From: Thermoplasmata archaeon
GTDB taxonomy: Archaea > Thermoplasmatota > Thermoplasmata > Thermoplasmatales > Aciduliprofundaceae
Assembly: GCA_021160945.1 (NCBI GenBank)
Contig: JAGHBQ010000040.1
Coordinates: 1-11,246 of the forward strand
DNA: 11,246 nt
Direction of reading: 5' to 3'
A program made the position numbers and the translations under genes. Shown here one piece after another: positions 1 to 8,400 of the stretch. Within the stretch, counting starts at the first letter, position 1; every line of letters starts with the position of its first letter. Below the pieces are notes generated by a model, which made no database searches, had not been told where the DNA came from, and was given only the letters and a program-made list of their open reading frames with translations.

Positions 1-3000
1 AAACAGATGGGTTAGGCTCTCCAGAAGTAAAAATGCTCATTGAAAATGTGACCAAGGCCCTACTTTCAACCTCTGATTTCAAAATAAAATCTAAGGTTCT
101 CACCCTTCTCACACCACCTCCAATCAACGGAACTTCAGGAGAAAATATTGTTATGGATGAGAATGCCACTCATCTTATGAATAGATTCCTTGAAGATATG
201 TCTTCTTCTCTACCCATAGATGAGAAGGAGATAAGTGTGAGATACTTTACTTTGACACTCAACAATTTCACTTTAACAGCCATGCACCACTCTGCCAGCA
301 GTATGGAAATGGCCATTAATCAGAGCGCCGAGATACTTCAAGCTCTCAATTCCACAGAAAACGCTCTGCTGGTTGGATTAAATGATACTGCCATTTTACT
401 CCTAGATCAACTGATAAATCAGAGCTCACATGAGATAATGATGTTGAGCTCACTGCTTCCCTATTATCAGCAGGTCAATGATACCCTTTCTGCATTTTTG
501 AATAAATATGAGAATAACCAGGTACAGCAGGAGGATGTAGAAGCTCTCAGAGAAGCTCTCAACTCGCTTATACCTTATACTCAGGGAGAGGAAAAAGAGT
601 TGTGGAGGATGTTTTTAGAGACATTAGATACTTGGGATAAGCACAGACAGATAGGATATGACTTATTGTATGAAGGGAACACCACACTTATGCTCTGTCG
701 TAGCTTTGTGGAGAATTATCAAGGAGTTCAGATGCTTAAAGAGAACTTGGAAAACATAAAAATGATGATAAATAATAGTACTACCATAGAAACTGTTAGC
801 ATGATAGAGATTATGAAAAATATGCTTTCTGAGCAGATGGAAGATATGGAGCATACGAAAAAAGAAATTCTTGAAGCCCTGAATGCCATGGAAAGCTCCA
901 CATACCTTAACTGGTTTTTTGGAATGCTTTCTGACCTTGATTATGTTCTTCTGCACTCTCCAATAACAGGAAATTTTGCTGTGAATATATTTAACATGGA
1001 AATGGAGATGATGACCTCTTCCTCACAAGGTGGCGTAAGCTCTACCGTTCAAATATTTTACAACCTGAAGCATGCTTTTGATTCATCGGTGAGCGATATA
1101 TACAAGGATAAAATAGAGGATATGTTTCTACGGGAAATGCAATTTATGCAGATGGGTCAAATACCTGAGATGGATGTGAAAATGCCTGAAATTTCTATGG
1201 ACATGCCCAATTTTGAACCAACTGTAAAGGAAGAAATGGCCATTCTTGAAAACATGAGCAACAGCGATATTGTGGGCACAATAGGGAAAATGGAGAGCTA
1301 TGATCCCAGCGATTTTATTTCCACGGTTGATTCCGCAATTCCAGTGGTAAATTCTACTCTTGTTGAGATGGAGAAAGTGAGAAAATCTCTTGACTCATTG
1401 ATCGCCCATATGGAATTTGTGTACCAAACCACAGGAAATCAATCCATTCAATCTTCCTTGCTCATCTACCAAAATATGAGTTCTATGTTTCGCAATGCGT
1501 CTTCTGGACTCTCCTATTTCAATTCCTATCTTCCAAGTTTAGGAGGATTTGCAACGATGATGAGCCAGCTCTCCTCACAGCTTAAAAGTATGTTCTCCAA
1601 AGATTTCGCAGGAAACCATGCGAAGGCAGCCATGATGATAGTGATGCTGAACAGCACTTATCTTCCTGGCGAGTCTCAAGAAGAGCATAGCGATAGAATG
1701 GAAATGCTGGAGGAAAAAGTTCAGAATGTGGTCTTATCCACTCCCGTTCATGGAAAAGTGATGGTTATGGGCTCCTCCCTTATCTCCAAGGCTACTGAGA
1801 AAACAGCTAACGAGATCTTTAATATTCTCCTTCCAGTTTCAGTGCTACTTGTAATAATAATTCTTACAATTACATTTAGAAGCATTTTGGACACCTTCCT
1901 TGGACTTCTAGGTTTGGGAATGGCAATTCTCTGGGCCTATGGATTTGGCGTCATGGTAGGTTATAACTTCAATCAGATAGTTACCACAGTGGCCGTTTTA
2001 CTGGTAGGTCTTGGAATAGATTATGCCATACATACAATTCTTCGATACCGCGAAGAATTAAGAAAGGGAAGGCATGTAAGAGAGGCTATGGAAGAGATGA
2101 TAACCCATCTCGGCATGGGTTTAATCTTGGCTACAATTACAACAATAGTGGCTTTCCTTTCTAATGTGTCATCTCCAATTCCACCCGTCGCCAACTTTGG
2201 TGTAATGAATGCTGTTGGCATATTTGGTGCCTTTGTGATATTCACCACATTTATTCCTGCAGTGAAGATTCTAATTGATTCCAGAAGAGAGAAGAGGGGG
2301 AAACTGAAAATAAAGAAGGAAAAAGAGAGGGAAGGTTCTGGTGTTATTCTTCTCAACAAGATCATGGCTACAGGTGCAGTGGGTGCTGAGAAGCATCGTC
2401 ATGTGGTCCTGGCAATAGTGATAGCAGTAAGTTTAGTTGCTGCCTATGGAGGAATGAACTTGGATACCACCTTCGATGTGAAGGATTTTCTACCCAGCAA
2501 TCTGGAAATCTCTCACACCATAGAGTTTATGATGAATAATTTTAACAGCTCTGCACTCAATGATGAATATGTGCTGGTAGAAGGTGATATAACAGCACCA
2601 TCTGTTTTGGAAGCGGTGAAAGCCACCATGGAGAATCTAAAGGATGATGAGCTAGTAGATTATCCGCAATCAGAGAGTATATACACTTTAATTGAGGAGG
2701 TGAAGGAAAAGAACACAACCTTCGCCCGGATAGTGCTGGAGAACGATACCAATGGCGATGGAATGCCCGATAAGAACATAGAAGAAATATATCAGTGGCT
2801 CTATGACAACACAGATGAAGGTAAAAGATTGCTTCATAAAAATAAGGATGGTGAGTTTGATATTATGCTCATAACAGTGAGAAGCTACGCAGATACCGAT
2901 AAGGAATATCGCATTTTGTCGAAGGAAATAAACGAGGATATTAAACCCTTAAAAGATATAGGCATAAAAGTTATACCTACAGGTACTGGTCTTCTAACAT

Positions 3001-3533
3001 ATCATATCGTTGATCTCCTGCAGGGAAGCCAGTGGAATTCTCTCATAATAACTTTAATAGCGTCCCTAATCGTGCTCACTGTAATTTTCTTCTTAGAGAA
3101 GAGAAGCTATGTACTTGGGACCATTACTATGCTCCCGGTAATAATATCATTATTGTGGATTCTTGGCACCATGTATTTTATGGGAATGAGCTTCAATGTT
3201 GTCACAGTGACCATAACTTCTCTCACCATTGGATTGGGAATAACATATGCCATACACATTACTCACAGATTTCTAGAGGACTGGGAAAAGGAGAAGGACA
3301 TACTCGAGGCTCTCAAAAAGACAGTTCGTCATACAGGTACTTCTGTATTCGGTGCAGCAGCTACAACCATGGCTGGCTTTGGAACCCTTGGTCTGTCATC
3401 TATGCCACCTATACGCCAGTTTGGAGAGATTTCAGCTATATCCATATTCTATAGCTTCCTTCTTTCGGTGTTCATTTTACCTACATTCCTCTATTTCTGG
3501 GCAAAGTGGAAAGAGAATAGAAGTAAGAGCTAA
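1..3533 (+). CDS. RND/MMPL (HAE3-like) membrane exporter, 5' end outside window
   Basis: The frame is open to the left edge (ten codons precede the first in-window ATG at 33), so the true start and first membrane helix lie upstream. Residues here are numbered from that ATG. Residues 1-590 form a mostly helical, Asn-sequon-rich extracytoplasmic domain. Five membrane helices follow at about 597-748, then a cytoplasmic basic stretch (about 749-785), a sixth helix at about 787-805, a second extracytoplasmic loop (about 806-998) and five more helices (about 1001-1160). With the missing first helix this gives the 12-helix, twofold-repeat RND layout. Family signatures are GLGIDYAIH (659-667) and its partner GLGITYAIH (1067-1075), plus paired FGVMNAVGIFG and FGEISAISIF helices. 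Such proteins use ion gradients to export lipids or other hydrophobic compounds; the substrate here is unknown. Loop 2 carries a DxNxDGxxxD calcium-type loop (905-913). The first loop is far longer than usual, and the second repeat lacks the acidic TM4 residue. Family assignment is firm; cargo is not. Confidence 0.9.
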   Translation, partial: TDGLGSPEVKMLIENVTKALLSTSDFKIKSKVLTLLTPPPINGTSGENIVMDENATHLMNRFLEDMSSSLPIDEKEISVRYFTLTLNNFTLTAMHHSASSMEMAINQSAEILQALNSTENALLVGLNDTAILLLDQLINQSSHEIMMLSSLLPYYQQVNDTLSAFLNKYENNQVQQEDVEALREALNSLIPYTQGEEKELWRMFLETLDTWDKHRQIGYDLLYEGNTTLMLCRSFVENYQGVQMLKENLENIKMMINNSTTIETVSMIEIMKNMLSEQMEDMEHTKKEILEALNAMESSTYLNWFFGMLSDLDYVLLHSPITGNFAVNIFNMEMEMMTSSSQGGVSSTVQIFYNLKHAFDSSVSDIYKDKIEDMFLREMQFMQMGQIPEMDVKMPEISMDMPNFEPTVKEEMAILENMSNSDIVGTIGKMESYDPSDFISTVDSAIPVVNSTLVEMEKVRKSLDSLIAHMEFVYQTTGNQSIQSSLLIYQNMSSMFRNASSGLSYFNSYLPSLGGFATMMSQLSSQLKSMFSKDFAGNHAKAAMMIVMLNSTYLPGESQEEHSDRMEMLEEKVQNVVLSTPVHGKVMVMGSSLISKATEKTANEIFNILLPVSVLLVIIILTITFRSILDTFLGLLGLGMAILWAYGFGVMVGYNFNQIVTTVAVLLVGLGIDYAIHTILRYREELRKGRHVREAMEEMITHLGMGLILATITTIVAFLSNVSSPIPPVANFGVMNAVGIFGAFVIFTTFIPAVKILIDSRREKRGKLKIKKEKEREGSGVILLNKIMATGAVGAEKHRHVVLAIVIAVSLVAAYGGMNLDTTFDVKDFLPSNLEISHTIEFMMNNFNSSALNDEYVLVEGDITAPSVLEAVKATMENLKDDELVDYPQSESIYTLIEEVKEKNTTFARIVLENDTNGDGMPDKNIEEIYQWLYDNTDEGKRLLHKNKDGEFDIMLITVRSYADTDKEYRILSKEINEDIKPLKDIGIKVIPTGTGLLTYHIVDLLQGSQWNSLIITLIASLIVLTVIFFLEKRSYVLGTITMLPVIISLLWILGTMYFMGMSFNVVTVTITSLTIGLGITYAIHITHRFLEDWEKEKDILEALKKTVRHTGTSVFGAAATTMAGFGTLGLSSMPPIRQFGEISAISIFYSFLLSVFILPTFLYFWAKWKENRSKS

Positions 3534-3540
3534 CTCTCCC

Positions 3541-3553
3541 ATTTTTATTTTTA
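3541..3553 (+). terminator. Oligo-T transcription terminator after RND gene
   Basis: A T-rich run (ATTTTTATTTTTA) starts 8 bases after the stop codon of the RND gene. Archaeal RNA polymerase commonly terminates at such oligo-U stretches without a hairpin. A similar run follows the Alba gene. The placement is inferred from sequence only. Confidence 0.5.
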
Positions 3554-3570
3554 GCCAGTTTTTTCAGGCC

Positions 3571-3598
3571 AAAGGATTTTATAAAGGAGATATATAAA
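3571..3598 (+). promoter_or_regulatory. Archaeal BRE/TATA promoter of trpB2
   Basis: A purine-rich BRE-like stretch (AAAGGA, 3571-3576) leads into TTTATAAA (3578-3585). A second TATA-like element, TATATAA, sits at 3591-3597. With the usual spacing of about 25 bases, transcription would start near 3607 or 3620, giving a leader of about 70-85 nt before the ATG at 3691. Which of the two boxes is used cannot be decided from sequence. Confidence 0.55.
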
Positions 3599-3678
3599 CA
3601 ATTCTATGCGTCCAACGATAAGGAGTGAGTGCGTTTGGCTTTGTGGAGAATAATCTATTAAGAGGGTGCATGATTTTT

Positions 3679-3686
3679 GGAGGTGA
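3679..3686 (+). promoter_or_regulatory. Shine-Dalgarno site that fixes the trpB2 start
   Basis: GGAGGTGA lies seven bases (counted from GGAGG) before the ATG at 3691 and matches the archaeal 16S 3' end. It decides for this ATG over the in-frame GTG at 3625, which would add 22 residues (beginning [10 protein letters not shown]) that do not resemble TrpB2 N-termini. Confidence 0.85.
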
Positions 3687-3690
3687 AAAA

Positions 3691-5016
3691 ATGAAATCTA
3701 TTTTGGATGTGGATGAATTACCAAAAAGATGGTACAATATACTGCCAGATCTTCCGGAACCTTTGCCGCCACCTCTGGATCCTGAAACCAATGAGCCCGT
3801 CAAGCCTCAAAAACTTGAGAGAATATTTGTCAAAGAACTAGTGAAACAGGAGATGTGTTCGGATAGATATGTGGAGATTCCCTTCCAAGTGAGGGAGATG
3901 TACTTAAAGATAGGGAGACCCACACCCATTTATCGTGCAAATAATCTTGAGAAAGAGCTCAACACTCCTGCAAAAATATACTTCAAATATGAGGGAGAAA
4001 CCATAACAGGAAGCCACAAAATAAACACCGCTATTGCTCAGGCATACTATGCTAAGAAACAAGGGATAGAGAGACTCATCACAGAAACCGGTGCAGGACA
4101 GTGGGGAACTGCATTGTCTGTGGCCGGCTCTTTACTGGGCTTGAAAATTCGCGTCTACATGGCCAGAGCAAGCTATTTTCAAAAACCATACAGAAAGATA
4201 TTGATGAATGTGTACGGAGCTGAAGTGTATCCCTCACCGAGTAACAGAACCGAGGTGGGGAGAAAATTTCTGAAGGAGAATTCAGAGCATCCCGGAGGTT
4301 TGGGAATAGCCATAAGCGAGGCCATAGAGGACGTTTTGAAAGATGAAAAGGCCAGATACTCTCTTGGAAGCGTTCTCAACCATGTTGTCATGCATCAGAC
4401 GATCATAGGAGAGGAAACCAGAGTGCAAATGGAAAAAATTGGTGAAGAACCTGATATACTTGTGGGGTGTGTTGGTGGTGGAAGCAACTTTGCTGGATTT
4501 GCCTATCCATTTATTCGAGATATTCTGCAACAAAAGGACGAATATGAAATATATGCTGTGGAATCAAGAGCTGCACCCAGTATGTCCAGAGGAATCTACA
4601 CTTATGATTACGGTGACAGTGGTGGATTAACTCCCAAGATAAAAATGCATACCCTGGGACACACATATTATGTGCCACCAATTCATGCTGGTGGTTTGAG
4701 ATACCATGGTCTCGCACCTACACTCAGCGTATTGATAAACAATGAAATAGTAAAACCTCTCGCATATCATCAGCGTGAGGTTTTCGATGCTGCAGTGCTT
4801 TTTGCAAAAAGTGAGGGTGTTTTACCTGCACCTGAAAGTGCCCACGCCATTAAAGCTGCAGTGGATCTGGCAATTCGTGCCAGAAGAATTGGAGAGAAGA
4901 AAACGATACTGTTTAATCTCAGTGGACATGGCCTCTTGGATCTTCAGGGATATGATAATTTCTTGAACAACCGCTTAGAGGATTATGAGCCAAATGAATT
5001 TCCGGTAGAAAAATAA
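3691..5016 (+). CDS. trpB2: Tryptophan synthase beta chain, TrpB2 type
   Basis: A 441-residue PLP-dependent enzyme that joins indole and serine (or a serine derivative) to make tryptophan in the cytoplasm. The N-terminus ([20 protein letters not shown], then a PLPPPL proline stretch) is the extended form typical of TrpB2; classic TrpB is about 390-400 residues. The PLP Schiff-base lysine is K110 in GSHKIN, and the phosphate-binding loop is GGGSN at 262-266. The Shine-Dalgarno at 3679-3686 sets the start. No trpA or other trp gene is adjacent, as is usual for TrpB2, which often stands alone and lacks the TrpA-docking surface. Known roles of TrpB2 proteins include indole salvage and, in Aeropyrum, use of O-phosphoserine; which applies here is not visible. 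It has its own promoter and leader, so it is probably transcribed separately from the RND gene. The assignment is very secure. Confidence 0.95.
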   Translation: MKSILDVDELPKRWYNILPDLPEPLPPPLDPETNEPVKPQKLERIFVKELVKQEMCSDRYVEIPFQVREMYLKIGRPTPIYRANNLEKELNTPAKIYFKYEGETITGSHKINTAIAQAYYAKKQGIERLITETGAGQWGTALSVAGSLLGLKIRVYMARASYFQKPYRKILMNVYGAEVYPSPSNRTEVGRKFLKENSEHPGGLGIAISEAIEDVLKDEKARYSLGSVLNHVVMHQTIIGEETRVQMEKIGEEPDILVGCVGGGSNFAGFAYPFIRDILQQKDEYEIYAVESRAAPSMSRGIYTYDYGDSGGLTPKIKMHTLGHTYYVPPIHAGGLRYHGLAPTLSVLINNEIVKPLAYHQREVFDAAVLFAKSEGVLPAPESAHAIKAAVDLAIRARRIGEKKTILFNLSGHGLLDLQGYDNFLNNRLEDYEPNEFPVEK

Positions 5017-5062
5017 AATGAGGGTTAACTAGTGATAATCGGAAAATTCCATGCCCATACGG

Positions 5063-5076
5063 GAAAAATATAAATA
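5063..5076 (+). promoter_or_regulatory. BRE/TATA promoter of the Alba gene
   Basis: GAAAAA (5063-5068) followed by TATAAATA (5069-5076) is a near-consensus archaeal BRE/TATA pair. Transcription would begin near 5097, giving a leader of about 24 nt holding the Shine-Dalgarno. The strength of both signals fits an abundant chromatin protein. The rest of the gap after trpB2 (5017-5062) shows nothing I can name. Confidence 0.7.
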
Positions 5077-5106
5077 TACAAATCCTATTCCTCACATACC
5101 AAAAAA

Positions 5107-5115
5107 GGAGGCGAT
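5107..5115 (+). promoter_or_regulatory. Strong Shine-Dalgarno of the Alba gene
   Basis: GGAGGCGAT matches the extended archaeal anti-Shine-Dalgarno complement at all but one base, and GGAGG ends nine bases before the ATG at 5121. This supports the start and suggests efficient translation. Confidence 0.8.
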
Positions 5116-5120
5116 GAAAA

Positions 5121-5393
5121 ATGGCAGAGGAAAACGTTGTATTCGTGGGAAAGAAGCCAACAATGAACTATGTACTTGCTGTGGTTACACAGTTTAACAG
5201 CGGCGTGAATAGCGTGATTTTGAAGGCGAGAGGAAAGGCCATAAGCAAGGCCGTAGATGTTGCCGAGATTGTGCGCAACCGCTTTGTACCAAGCCTGAAA
5301 TATGGCGAGATAAAGATTGGCACAGAGACCCTTCAGGGTGAGAAGGGAGAAACCAATGTTTCTTCTATCGAAATCGAGATGAAGAGGGAGTAA
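5121..5393 (+). CDS. albA: Alba DNA/RNA-binding chromatin protein
   Basis: A 90-residue protein of normal Alba length. Alba is a small dimeric protein that coats DNA and also binds RNA, compacting the archaeal chromosome. The diagnostic segments are [12 protein letters not shown] (10-21), where K11 and K12 correspond to K16/K17 of Sulfolobus Alba (the nucleic-acid contact and acetylation site), then [20 protein letters not shown] (starting near residue 35) and a C-terminal beta hairpin ending IEIEMKRE. It is preceded by its own TATA box and a strong Shine-Dalgarno and ends 19 bases from the stop of the convergent surface-protein gene. Whether this lysine is acetylated in this organism cannot be told from sequence. 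Confidence 0.97.
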   Translation: MAEENVVFVGKKPTMNYVLAVVTQFNSGVNSVILKARGKAISKAVDVAEIVRNRFVPSLKYGEIKIGTETLQGEKGETNVSSIEIEMKRE

Positions 5394-5408
5394 ATCCTTC
5401 CCCCTCCT

Positions 5409-5424
5409 ATTTTTATTGATTTTG
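5409..5424 (+). terminator. Oligo-T terminator of the Alba gene
   Basis: A T-rich stretch (ATTTTTATTGATTTT, preceded by a C-rich run) follows the Alba stop codon and overlaps the last codons of the convergent gene. It resembles the run after the RND gene. The opposite strand has no matching U-run in the short gap, so termination of the convergent transcript must occur within or past Alba. Confidence 0.5.
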
Positions 5425-8400
5425 ACACTGCTTTCTTTTTCTAGTTCTTACTAACACTATGGCCATTATAAATATGAGGGGTAACATCGCGTTGAACTCC
5501 GGCACTTTATCAAAGTAGATATCATCATTGCCATTCCTCTTATCCGTCCAGACCACATAAACTTTTCCACCAGAATAAATTGCTGACACAGTACGGTATA
5601 TGTTCTCTCCACTGCCATCCTCTCCACTGCCCTCGTCGCTTACAGGAAATACATCGCTCCAGGTATCACCTCTATCGTGGGATTCTACCATACATATGTA
5701 TCCCGTTGTGGAGTTGAGATAGAAGATGTAAACATCCTGGCCATTAGCAACTACCCAGGGATATTCTTCATCATCCCATGTGGCTGCATTCTCTATAATC
5801 GTGGGATCACTCCAGGTTAAGCCATTATCTGTGGACTTTAGGAATATGAGATCCCAATTAAAGATTATGAATCTACCTTCCCAAACAACATAGATATTAT
5901 CTCCAGATGCATAAATGGATGGATATTTGTAAGAAAAGAGGAAAAACCAATAGTCTTGCTCCTCCCATGAATTATTGCCAATTCTACTGTTATTTAAAAT
6001 TGCAATACCCCATAGTCCCAGCAATGTATTGTAAGAGTAATCAAACGCAATAAACACCCTGGGATTTGAGCCTGTGGAAATTGTTACAGATGGATGACCG
6101 AGCCAATAAGAGGTGATAAACACAAGAGGAACATGCCAGGTATTTCCATCATCCATGGTATAGAGGTATCCTATAGTTGAATTGGAAGAACTATTATGAT
6201 ATTCAAATACCACATAGATATTGCTAGAATATGCAGCTGCAGAGATATTATACACATTTTCCCAGGGGATAGATGAAATTCCATATAAAATCCAATTTCC
6301 TGGAGCTTCGCCGTTTGGATGATAGAGATACTGGAAGTATGCTCCGGAGGTATGATTTTCAAAGAAAATGAAAAGGTTGTCATAAGCATCTTTTACAATT
6401 ACAGGATTTATGGTATCAAAAGTTTTATTTCCATATATTCTCCAGCCTTCCCAGGTACTGCCATCATCTATGGAATATGCAACCGCAATATCATGATTCC
6501 CATTTCCCCTTTCAAAACTCCAGGTTACCCATAGTGTATTCTCCGTTCTGACTATGGATGGATATGTCTCATCTCTCTTATTTGAATTAGGTATGTTGGA
6601 GACGAGAACATCTTCTCCAAACACTGCTTTTAGTTTAATAGAGCTTTTCAAAATCTCTCCAAACCCTTTTTTGGAATTTACAGAGCAATCAAATTTTGCT
6701 CCTATCTTTTGATAAATAAAGCTCAGATTCTTGGACTCAAAGAACTTAGTAGTGGGCGAAATGTATATATCGCTAACATCCCTGTCCTCTTTCCAGTCGG
6801 ATAGAGTTATAAGAACATTGCCATTAGGAAGCGTGGTGTTCACTTCTATGGCATGATAGCCTGGAGCATAATAAGAAGGATTAAGCTCTCTTACCATATC
6901 CCAGCTTCCATTGTGGAAAGAGCAAAGAGAGGACTCATATATTTTCCCATTTCTACCCACAAATTCTATTTTATATTCTGCACCAAATAGATACTGGGGC
7001 AGCGAGAAACCGGTGCTCTTGTTTCCATCGGAGTTCACATAAATTGTTATGCTATCCATTCCGTAGAGCTTTCTATGAGGCACTGGCCCTATATACACCC
7101 TCACATCTCTTCCAGCGTAGGGCTCTGGGAAACTTGAAGGTATGGTGGTGTTAAGCCACATATCCTGGCCATTGGGGTAATCTGCTATGCCGTCTCCATC
7201 AATATCGGGATATTTTACCCCATTAACGAGGACATAGCTCTCGTTATCAGGTATACCATCGTTATTAAAATCATGAGGATACAAATCAAATTTATCGGGT
7301 ACTGTATCTCTATCCCCATCTGGAGGTGCAGGTATCTTGAGTTTGGGGATATCTGTGCCTCCTAAAATCCTTCCCCTCACCTGGAGATACAGTAATAAAG
7401 AGTGGGCATTGTAAGCGGAATAGTTTAGCAAATCAATATTCGCATTTAAAATCTCTATTTCGCCTGAAAACTGCACATCGTAGGCAGCATCTTTTTGGGT
7501 ATTTTTCCAATCCGCAAAGCTTCCGTCAATATAAGGAGTGGAGGGTATTTTTCCGATATAAGAGGCCTGAAGGATTGCAGAGTGGAGATAATATGGCATG
7601 CTGGTATCAATTTTCTGTATCTCTGCCCTTACTGTTTTTTCCACAGAGTCCAGGGGTGTGACAACGAGGAATAGCGTAGTATTAGAAACATTAATGTTTA
7701 GATTGTCGAAAATTATCTTATCGTTGAGCATATAAGAAACAGTAGATAGAAATGTATCTTGAGCATCAAACATATCGTCCCCATTATCTGCATAGAGGTA
7801 AAATTTAAGATCCTTCATATTGGCAGTACCGGTTATTTTAAACACCATACCCTTGATTATACCCTTTCCGGTAATGTGAAGTTTGAGAAGCTGATTTCTC
7901 TCATAAAGGGTTAATACTTCACCATCTGCAGACTCCTCCACCAGCAAAGTTCTTTTTCCGTAGAATACGCATGGGGCAATGTCCTCTAAGAATCTGTAAT
8001 TGTATGAGATCACTAGAGCACAGAATTGGGATGCTGGAATTTCCATAAATCCTTCCAAGCTGTTCTTTTTAAACACTGCGGGAATAGAATGCATATAGTG
8101 GAATCCTGCAAAGTCATGCTGTTCGGAGGAATTAAAGTAGTAGAGGGCTTTTCCTCTCAGAGTAGAATTCCACCCATAAATTTCTGCCATATAATCTGCC
8201 CCTATGTTACCAACAAGATAGCCAGTATGCGTGGAGTTGTCTGTATCCACGAAAATATATAAGCCGGAAGTTTTGTTGAAAGGCTCATTTGCTGTTTTGA
8301 TATAAAAATATATGCCATTATCCCCAGAATGAAATTTAATAAACTCAATATTTATGTCTTCAGTGGCTTTTTTCAGTCCATAATAGGGTATGCCAACTTT

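Noticed and set aside
2021..2365. 114-codon minus-strand frame inside the RND gene
   Set aside because: It is a mirror of transmembrane codons on the opposite strand, with no start signals.
3032..3454. 140-codon plus-strand frame inside the RND gene
   Set aside because: It overlaps the conserved second transporter repeat in another frame and has a His/Cys/Ser-rich, non-protein-like composition.
3625..3690. In-frame GTG that would lengthen TrpB2 by 22 residues
   Set aside because: The added residues do not look like TrpB2, and a strong Shine-Dalgarno stands before the ATG at 3691.
5041..5066. Possible hairpin upstream of the Alba promoter (GGAA-AA-TTCC and CCC-ATAC-GGG)
   Set aside because: Stems of only three or four pairs before the TATA box, easily expected by chance.
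5509..6621. Sialidase/neuraminidase enzyme call for the propeller
   Set aside because: Asp boxes are present, but no FRIP motif or arginine triad could be identified, so only a propeller fold is supported.
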